Positions 1 to 5,331 of a stretch of 5,331 bases of DNA are shown piece after piece. Numbering within the stretch: the first letter of the stretch is position 1; each line of letters begins with the position of its first letter. This DNA comes from an uncultured Oscillibacter sp. (GTDB lineage Bacteria > Bacillota > Clostridia > Oscillospirales > Oscillospiraceae). The stretch spans positions 1 to 5,331 of the forward strand of contig CAJOFP010000249.1 in the NCBI GenBank assembly GCA_905233795.1, given 5' to 3'. The notes under the pieces are model-generated. The model saw only the letters and a list, made by a program, of their open reading frames with translations, made no database searches and had not been told where the DNA came from. A program made the translations under genes and the position numbers.

Positions 1-1
1 C

Positions 2-406
2 AAAGACGCGGAAATCGCCGCGCCCGCGCTGGGTACGAATATAATCACGCGGGAGATTCCCGGTCTTGGCGAAACCGCCGTGACAGGCGGTCCCATGAGC
101 TGGCAGGCGGTTCTCCGGCGTCTGCTGGAACACGGTCAAAGCGTCGTTCTGGCGCGGCCCGATCCGGAACGCGGGCCGGACGCGCCGTATGAGATTATCA
201 AAGAACGCGGCGCCGCCGATTTTATCCCGCTGAATATGGAAGTCACGCTGGACGGACGCCGCATGATCATTGACAGCGTGAATTATCAGACCGGAAAAGT
301 ATCCCTGAAAGACGCGGAATTACAGGGCTGGTATCCGGTTTTCCGCATGGAAAGCGTTTCGTTTGTGCGCGGTCTTGTGGAAGAAACGCGGAGGCGGGAA
401 CCGGAA
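2..406 (+). other. N-terminal accessory region of the fusion protein (residues 1-135)
   Basis: Residues 1-60 are not recognised as a known domain; they include GGPMSWQAVLRRLLEHG, which looks like a short helix after a glycine turn. Residues 61-125 alternate short hydrophobic strands with turns (VTLDGRRMIIDSV, then KVSLKD, then WYPVFRMESVSFVR). This pattern resembles the small module that precedes the methyltransferase in many of these fusion proteins, where a 'DGRR...DSV' stretch is followed by a 'YPIFR-ES' stretch. That likeness is from memory of the family. The module probably forms a small beta barrel, but its ligand is unknown. More protein must lie upstream, since no start codon with a ribosome binding site can be assigned here. 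Confidence 0.6.
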
Positions 407-3400
407 GCCAAAGCCCGCGAACAACAGGTTGACCGTCTGTTGAACGCGGCGGCGCGACCTGTATCCGGTCGGAAGTCTCGCACTGACGCGCCGGAGCTTT
501 CCGCTTCCGTTGAGAGCAACGACGGAAACAGCGTCGAAAACAGCGCGGGAAATATCGTCAAAAATAGCGGTGAAAGTAATTCACCGAAAAAAACGGAGTC
601 ACAAATTTCACTGTCTAATGGGGGACAGATGGAAATTGCCGTCGGCGAACAGACGGAACTTGCTCCAGTTATTGTTCCCTTGCCGGAAGATATAGAAATT
701 GACGGCGGGCGGTTGGTGGAATCCGCCGCGGAACGAATGCGCCGCCGCGCCGCCGAACAGGAAGTCCGCGACCGCGCGTTCCCCGCTGAAACTGTTGTGG
801 AAACGCTTAAAACCGGACAGAAACGGCGCAATTTTTACATCACGGATGAAAATCTTGGCGCGGGCGGTCAAAAGGCGAAATTTCAGAACAATATGGCGGC
901 GATCCGTACTTTGAAACAGATCGAGGCGGAAAAACGTCTGGCGACGCCGGAGGAACAGGAAATTCTCTCCCGTTACGTCGGCTGGGGCGGACTGGCGCAG
1001 GCGTTCGACGAAAGTAACGACAAATGGGCGAAAGAGTACGCGGAACTGAAAGACGCGCTGACGCCGGAGGAATACAAGTCCGCCCGCGCCACCACACTGA
1101 ACGCCCATTACACCACCCCGACTGTCATTCGGGCGATTTATCAGGCCGTGGAGAATATGAATTTCAAACCGGGAAATCTGCTGGAGCCGTCCATGGGCGT
1201 GGGAAACTTTTTCGGTCTGATTCCGGACAGTCTGTCGGGCGCGAAACTGTACGGCGTGGAGTTGGACAGTCTCACGGGACGCATCGCCAAACAGCTTTAC
1301 CAGAACGCCGACATCACTGTGGACGGTTACGAGAAAACCGGTTTCCCGGACGATTTCTTCGACCTTGCCGTAGGCAACGTGCCGTTCGGCGAGTACAAAG
1401 TTCAGGACAAACGCTATGACCGTCAGAATTTGCTGATCCATGATTATTTCTTCGCCAAAACATTGGATAAGGTTAGACCCGGAGGAATTGTGGCGTTTAT
1501 CACGTCCAAGGGGACGCTGGACAAGGCGAATCCCCGCGTCCGGGAAACGCTGGCGCAAAAGGCGGATTTGCTCGGCGCGATCCGTCTGCCGAACAACGCG
1601 TTCAAGGCCAACGCCGGAACGGAAGTCACCAGCGATATTTTGTTCTTCCAAAAACGCGACCGCGCCCCGGAACGTACCCTCAACCGCTATTTTCTGGATC
1701 ATCCGGAAATGGTTCTGGGAAAAATGTCATTCTGGCGGAATATGTACGGCAACGAGACGGAAACCGCCTGTCTGCCCGTTGAGGGCGCGGATTTGTCCAA
1801 ACAGCTTGCGGAAGCCATTACGCACATTTCCCCGCCGAACCGGGAACTGCTTCTGAGCGACGCGCCCGAAAAAGACGACGACGAGATAATTAAAGAAAGC
1901 GTTCCCGCCGATCCTGATGTGCGCAATTACAGTTTTACTCTGCGGGACGGGAAATTATATTTCCGGGAAAACTCCCGCATGAACCGCGTAAAACTGAACA
2001 AATCCCAGGAAGAACGGATAAAGGGCATGATTCCGATCCGGGACAGCGCCCGAAAAGTGATTGACCTCCAGCTGGACGGCGCGGACGACGCCGCCGTGAA
2101 AGCGGAACAGAGGCGTCTGAGCGGGCTTTACGACCGTTTCACCGCCAAATACGGGCTTCTGAGCGGTTCGGCCAACAAACAGGCGTTCGCGGAAGATTCC
2201 GCCTATCCTCTCTTATGTTCGCTGGAAGTTTTGAACGAGAACGGCGGGTTGGAACGCAAGGCGGATATTTTCACAAAACGGACCGTCCAGCATCATACGC
2301 CCGTGACCAGCGTGGACACGTCGGCGGAGGCGCTGGCGGTGTCCATCGGGGAAAAAGCCTGTGTCGATCTGGGCTACATGGCTTCTCTTATGGGCGGTTC
2401 GGAACAGATTCCCCGGATTGTCAAAGAACTGGAAGGGATTATTTTCAAAGACCCGAACACCGGTCCGTTCGATCTGGAAAGCGGCGGGGACTGCTGGTAC
2501 AAGGGCTGGCAGACTGCGGGGGAATATCTCTCCGGCAATGTCCGGAAAAAGCTGACGGCGGCCCGCGCCGCCGCTGAAAACAATCCGGATTTGTCCGCGT
2601 CGGAAATCAGCGTCCGTCTCGGCGCGTCGTGGGTCAGCGTGGACGATTACCGGCAGTTCATGTACGAAACATTTCAGACCCCGTGGCGTCTGCGGGACAA
2701 CAGGGTGGACTTGCTCTACTCCCCCGTCAGCGGCGAATGGAACGTCAAGGGCAAAAGTCTGGACAAGAATCTGTACACGACCATGACCTACGGAACGCAG
2801 AGAGTCAGCCCCTATTATATTTTTGAGCAGACTTTGAATCAGCGCGACGTGAAAATCTATGATTTGAAGCCGGACCCCGAAACCGGCAAGGACAAACGGG
2901 TTCTGAACGCGAAAGAAACCATGATCGCCCAGCAGAAACAGGAGGCGCTGAACGAGGCGTTCCGGGATTGGATTTTCAAAGAGCCTCACCGCCGCGAGCG
3001 GCTGGTTCGCAAGTACAACGATCTGTTCAACAACATCCGGCCACGCGAGTATGACGGGAGCCATATTCAATTTGTGGGCATGACGCCGGAAATCACACTG
3101 CGTCCCCACCAGCTGAACGCCGTCGCCCATATGCTTTACGGAAAAAACACCCTGCTTGCCCACTGTGTCGGCGCGGGAAAAACATTCGAGATGATTTCCG
3201 CGGCGATGGAATCGAAACGTCTGGGGCTGTGTTCCAAATCTCTGTTCGTCGTTCCCAACCATCTGACGGAGCAGTGGGGCGGCGATTTTTTACGTCTCTA
3301 TCCCGGCGCGAAAATTCTGGTCGCCACACGCCGGGATTTTGAGCCGGCGCGCCGGAAACGCTTCTGCGCCCGGATCGCAACCGGCGATTACGACGCCGTG

Positions 3401-5331
3401 ATTATCGGCCATTCGCAGTTTGAGAAAATCCCGCTTTCCCCGGAGCGGCAACGCGTCATTATTGAAGAGCAGATTGAGGAAATTGTGGAAGCCATCCGGG
3501 ATGCCAAAGAGGAACGTCAGGAACGCTATACCATCAAGCAGATGGAAAAAACAAAGATGAATCTGGAGGACAGGCTGAAAAAACTGGCGGCGTCGGAGAA
3601 GAAAGACCGCGTGGTGACGTTTGAGGAGCTTGGCGTGGACCGTCTTTTTGTGGACGAGGCGCACGGATTCAAAAATTTGTTTTTGCACACAAAAATGTCA
3701 AATGTAGCGGGAATCGCCCAGACGGAGGCGCAAAAATCCTCCGATATGTTCGGAAAATGCCGCTACATGGACGAACTGACCGGGGGGCGCGGCGTTGTTT
3801 TCGCCACCGGTACGCCCGTCAGCAACAGTATGGTGGAGCTCTACACGATGATGCGCTATCTGCAATTTGATACCCTCTGCCGCAACGGACACCGGCATTT
3901 TGACAACTGGGCCGCGGACTTCGGGGAAAAAGTCACGGCGATGGAATTAAAACCGGAGGGCAGCGGATTCCGCGCCAAAACGCGGTTCGCAAGATTTTAC
4001 AATCTCCCGGAACTGATCAGCATCTGGAAAGAAGCCGCCGACATTCAGACGGCGGATATGCTGAAACTGCCCGTCCCGGAGGCGGAAAGCGTTGTGGTTC
4101 AGACGGAGCCGAGCGAGTTTCAGAAAGAGATGGTCAAAAAATTGGGCGAACGCGCCGACGCCATCCGCAACGGCGGCGTGAAGCCTTATGTGGACAATAT
4201 GCTGGCCATCACGGGCGACGGGCGCAAACTCGCGCTGGATCAGCGTCTGATGAATCCCATCCTGCCCGACGATCCGCTCAGCAAGGTCAACGCCTGCGTG
4301 AAAAATATCTTTGAGGTCTGGCGGGAAAGCGCGCCGATTCTGGGGACCCAGCTTGTGTTCTGCGATCTCTCCACGCCCCATTACGACGGTAATTTTAACG
4401 TCTACGACGATATTAAAAATAAACTGATCGCAAAAGGCGTTCCCGCCGAACAGATCGCCTATATTCACGACGCGGATACGGAATCAAAAAAATCGGAGCT
4501 GTTCTCCAAAGTGCGGAAAGGGCAGGTCCGCGTCCTGATCGGCTCCACGCAGAAGATGGGCGCGGGAACCAACGTGCAGGACCGCATCGTCGCCTCCCAT
4601 GATCTGGACTGCCCGTGGCGGCCCGCGGATTTGGAACAGCGCGCCGGACGTTCTTTACGGCAGGGCAATATGAATCCCAAAGTGAAAATGTTCAAATACG
4701 TCACAAAAGGCACGTTCGACGCTTATAACTGGGGTCTGGTGGAGAACAAACAGAAATTTATCGGACAGATTATGACGGGAAAATCCCCGGCGCGATCCGC
4801 CGAGGACGTGGACGCGACCGCGCTTTCCTACGCCGAGGTCAAGGCGCTGGCCACCGGCGACGACCGTATCCGCGAGAAAATGGAACTGGACGTGCAGGTC
4901 GCAAAATTAAAAGTCCTGAAATCGAACCATACCGCGCAGAAATATCAGCTTGAGGACCGCGTGATACAATATTATCCGCGTGAAATCGCTCAGGAACAGC
5001 TTATGATTGAGGCGATGTCCGCCGATTTGCCGATTGTCCGGCGGAATCCGGTGAAAGACGACGCCTTTTCCATGACGATTCAGGGACAGGTCTACACGGA
5101 GCGCAAGGCGGCGGGCGAGGCGATTATTAAAATCCGCGCGGGCGTCACGGATCCGGACGCCGTGATTGATCTGGGCGAATATCGGGGCTTTCCCATGCGG
5201 GTCACGTTCGACGGGGATAAATTCAAAGTCAACATGAAGCGGAATCTGACCTATACCGCCGAACTGTCCAATGAACCGGTGGGAAATATTGTCCGCATTA
5301 ACAACGCGCTGGAACGGATTTCGACGGATTT
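2..5331 (+). CDS. Giant DNA methyltransferase-SNF2-like helicase fusion, partial at both ends
   Basis: One open frame fills the window: 1,776 sense codons from base 2 to base 5329, then two bases of the next codon. Neither the start nor the stop is present. The sequence shows an N6-adenine-type methyltransferase core (residues 367-552: HYTTP, LEPSMGVGNFFG, YGVELD, GNVPFG) followed by a superfamily 2 helicase (residues 1030-1590: GAGKT, VDEAH, ATGTP, GAGTNVQ, QRAGRSLRQGN). This order and spacing match the family usually annotated as SNF2-family N-6 DNA methylase or DEAD/DEAH-box helicase of conjugative elements, whose members commonly exceed 2,000 residues. The protein should act in the cytoplasm on DNA, using S-adenosylmethionine and ATP. 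No signal peptide or membrane segment is visible. All core motifs are intact and there is no frameshift. Biological role is inferred: antirestriction like phage P1 DarB, defence, or element maintenance. The family assignment is very secure; the substrate is unknown. Confidence 0.96.
407..832 (+). other. Polar low-complexity linker (residues 136-277)
   Basis: This stretch separates the N-terminal module from the methyltransferase. Residues 136-150 are charged and helical. Residues 160-215 are rich in Ser, Asn, Glu, Gly and Lys and almost free of large hydrophobics, so they are probably disordered. Residues 222-277 become charged again (AAERMRRRAAEQEVRDRAF) and lead into the conserved scaffold. 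The DNA at roughly 505-720 is visibly more A-rich than the rest of the gene and uses codons otherwise uncommon here (TCA, TCT, CCA). That fits weak constraint rather than separate origin. The frame stays open throughout. Confidence 0.75.
506..577 (+). repeat. Degenerate 24-bp tandem repeat, three units, in the linker
   Basis: Three consecutive 24-bp units (506-529, 530-553, 554-577) encode the octapeptides SVESNDGN, SVENSAGN and IVKNSGES (residues 169-192). Counted by hand, units 2 and 3 agree at 17 of 24 bases and units 1 and 2 at 15 of 24. The period is a whole number of codons, so copy-number change would keep the frame. It probably arose by slippage in a disordered linker. The units are diverged and the match could be partly compositional. 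Confidence 0.5.
833..1099 (+). other. Conserved helical scaffold before the methyltransferase core (residues 278-366)
   Basis: The region begins NFYITDENLGAGGQKAKF and continues through AAIRTLKQIEAE, TPEEQEILSRYVGWGGL and TPEEYKSARATTLN. These phrases are signature sequences of this fusion family, where a 'GWGGL' helix packs onto the S-adenosylmethionine-binding fold. It marks the point where sequence conservation becomes strong after the variable linker. It is not catalytic itself, but it supports the assignment independently of the generic methyltransferase motifs. Confidence 0.85.
1100..1657 (+). other. N6-adenine-type DNA methyltransferase core domain (residues 367-552)
   Basis: Motifs appear in the order of gamma-class amino-methyltransferases. 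HYTTP (369-373) is motif X. LEPSMGVGNFFG (394-405) is motif I, the S-adenosylmethionine-binding glycine loop. YGVELD (417-422) is motif II, with an acidic residue for the ribose hydroxyls. GNVPFG (458-463) stands at motif IV, the catalytic site normally written NPPY/NPPF. GGIVAFITSKGTLDK (494-508) covers motif VI, and RLPNNAFKANAGTEVTSDIL (528-547) covers motif VIII and the following strand. The core should transfer a methyl group to the adenine N6 position. The second residue of motif IV is Val rather than Pro, which I recall as usual in this family. The recognition sequence cannot be read from the domain. Confidence 0.9.
1658..3088 (+). other. Middle module between methyltransferase and helicase (residues 553-1029)
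   Basis: About 475 residues have no catalytic motif that I can name. Recognisable family phrases are AEALAVSIGEKACVDLGYMA (775-794), GEYLSGNVRKKL (840-851), SASEISVRLGASW (865-877), QFMYETFQTP (885-894), SGEWNVKGKSLD (910-921) and RPREYDGSHIQF (1013-1024). The segment 620-700 is charged and probably helical. The position suggests DNA target recognition or a spacer coupling methylation to translocation, but this is inference. Compared with homologues I remember, it seems to lack about 15 residues between ENNP (859-862) and DLSASEI (863-869). Confidence 0.7.
3089..3871 (+). other. SNF2-like helicase lobe 1 (residues 1030-1290)
   Basis: ITLRPHQLNAVAHML (1031-1045) is the Q-like entry helix. GAGKT (1057-1061, bases 3170-3184) is the Walker A loop, with Lys1060 for ATP phosphate contact. 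SLFVVPNHLTEQW (1080-1092) is motif Ia and VIIGHSQFEKI (1133-1143) is motif Ib. VDEAH (1217-1221) is Walker B/motif II, with Asp1218 and Glu1219 for magnesium and hydrolysis. FATGTPVSNSMVELY (1267-1281) is motif III. This lobe should bind and hydrolyse ATP to drive DNA translocation or remodelling. Homologues I remember more often read DESH than DEAH here, but either supports catalysis. Confidence 0.93.
3440..3613 (+). other. Charged coiled-coil insertion within helicase lobe 1 (residues 1147-1204)
   Basis: Between motif Ib and motif II lies a run dominated by Glu, Lys, Arg and Gln with spaced Ile/Leu/Val, including IIEEQIEEIVEAI (1153-1165) and KTKMNLEDRLKKL (1183-1195). No proline interrupts it after residue 1147. 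It should form a long helical hairpin projecting from the lobe. I recall a similar insertion in homologues, so it is a family trait. It could contact DNA or mediate self-association; neither is shown by the sequence. Confidence 0.7.
3872..4318 (+). other. Inter-lobe region of the helicase (residues 1291-1439)
   Basis: Residues 1291-1439 connect the two RecA-like lobes. Family phrases include HFDNWAADFGEKVTAMEL (1299-1316), KTRFARFYNLPEL (1326-1338), EAADIQTADMLKLPVPEAE (1344-1362) and GDGRKLALDQRLMNPILPDD (1405-1424). Long inter-lobe insertions are usual in SNF2-like enzymes. The stretch is well conserved relative to remembered homologues and shows no disruption. No separate enzymatic motif is visible. 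Confidence 0.75.
4319..4771 (+). other. Helicase C-terminal lobe 2 (residues 1440-1590)
   Basis: TQLVFCDLSTPH (1449-1460) is the first strand and motif IV region. AYIHDADTESKKSELFSKV (1486-1504) is the helix preceding motif V. VRVLIGSTQKMGAGTNVQ (1509-1526) holds motif V. The phrase LDCPWRPADLEQRAGRSLRQ (1535-1554) followed by GN holds motif VI, with Arg1547, Arg1550 and Arg1553 in the arginine-finger pattern QRxGRxxRQGN. Its presence shows the ATPase is complete. The spacing to lobe 1 fits a single functional motor rather than a degraded remnant. Confidence 0.93.
4772..5331 (+). other. C-terminal accessory region, truncated by the window end (residues 1591-1776)
   Basis: The tail begins IMTGKSPARSAEDVDATALS (1590-1609) and then AEVKALATGD, phrases typical of the fusion family just after the motor. 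Residues 1621-1675 are helical and charged and may form a coiled coil. Residues 1687-1770 look beta-rich: FSMTIQGQVYTERKAAGEAI, then EYRGFPMRVTFDG, then NIVRINNALERI. I recall the same order at the end of homologues, followed by another coiled-coil stretch, so the stop codon is probably not far beyond base 5331. The function of this tail is unknown. Confidence 0.75.

Noticed and set aside
2..406. Possible start codons such as ATG at 95 or 236 as the true gene start
   Set aside because: The frame is open to the first base of the window, the residues before these ATGs are protein-like, and no Shine-Dalgarno spacing decides for either. The gene most likely starts upstream.
510..695. Small plus-strand ORF of 61 codons in the linker
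   Set aside because: It is an out-of-frame reading of the repeat-containing linker. It lacks a convincing ribosome binding site and any recognisable feature.
608..1702. Long minus-strand open frame of 364 codons
   Set aside because: It lies opposite the linker and the conserved methyltransferase core. Its translation is rich in Arg, His, Phe and Val without a recognisable domain, as expected for the complement of a GC-rich coding frame.
1024..1856. Plus-strand alternative-frame ORFs at 1024-1419 and 1440-1856
   Set aside because: They overlap the methyltransferase core in another frame and their translations are low-complexity Arg/Gly/Pro/Ser-rich, typical of out-of-frame reading of this gene.
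2213..3262. Long minus-strand open frame of 349 codons
   Set aside because: It is antisense to the middle module and the Walker A region of the fusion protein. No motif is recognisable, and the plus-strand frame explains the conservation.
3290..4713. Several minus-strand open frames (3290-3688, 3698-3898, 3947-4468, 4465-4713)
   Set aside because: All mirror the helicase lobes. They have no domain, no plausible ribosome binding context and no independent support.
1..5331. Search for tRNA, rRNA, CRISPR, insertion sequence, att site, promoter or terminator
   Set aside because: No intergenic DNA exists in the window, and no direct-repeat array, terminal inverted repeat, or strong hairpin followed by T-run was seen when reading both strands by eye.

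Overview
The whole window lies inside one plus-strand reading frame. Reading from base 2, every codon to base 5329 is sense: 1,776 residues with no stop, no obvious start and no intergenic DNA. Both ends of the gene are outside the window, so it is an internal piece of a very large protein. The protein is recognisable as the giant fusion of an N6-adenine-type DNA methyltransferase with an SNF2-like superfamily 2 helicase. Such fusions are carried by integrative and conjugative elements (ICEs, Tn1549-like and related) and plasmids, especially in gut Bacillota.

Layout by residue of the visible fragment: 1-135, an accessory region with a small probable beta-rich module; 136-277, a polar low-complexity linker with a degenerate octapeptide repeat; 278-366, a conserved helical scaffold leading into the methyltransferase; 367-552, the methyltransferase core with motifs X, I, II, IV (NVPF), VI and VIII; 553-1029, a long middle module that may serve target recognition or as a spacer; 1030-1290, helicase lobe 1 with Walker A GAGKT, DEAH and ATGTP, plus a charged coiled-coil insertion; 1291-1439, an inter-lobe region; 1440-1590, helicase lobe 2 with GAGTNVQ and QRAGRSLRQGN; 1591-1776, a C-terminal tail that continues past the window. 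All expected catalytic motifs are present, so nothing suggests decay.

The host cannot be named. The DNA is by eye moderately GC-rich (codons such as GCG, CGC, CCG, CTG are common) with AAA and GAA preferred for Lys and Glu. The protein resembles homologues I remember from Clostridia conjugative elements, but the base composition would also suit another gut lineage. The most likely setting is the accessory module of an ICE. The protein may methylate and remodel the element's DNA, by analogy with the phage P1 DarB antirestriction protein, but that role is inference.

I see no new multi-gene system, RNA gene, CRISPR array, insertion sequence, promoter or terminator. The points worth a second look are details within this one protein.
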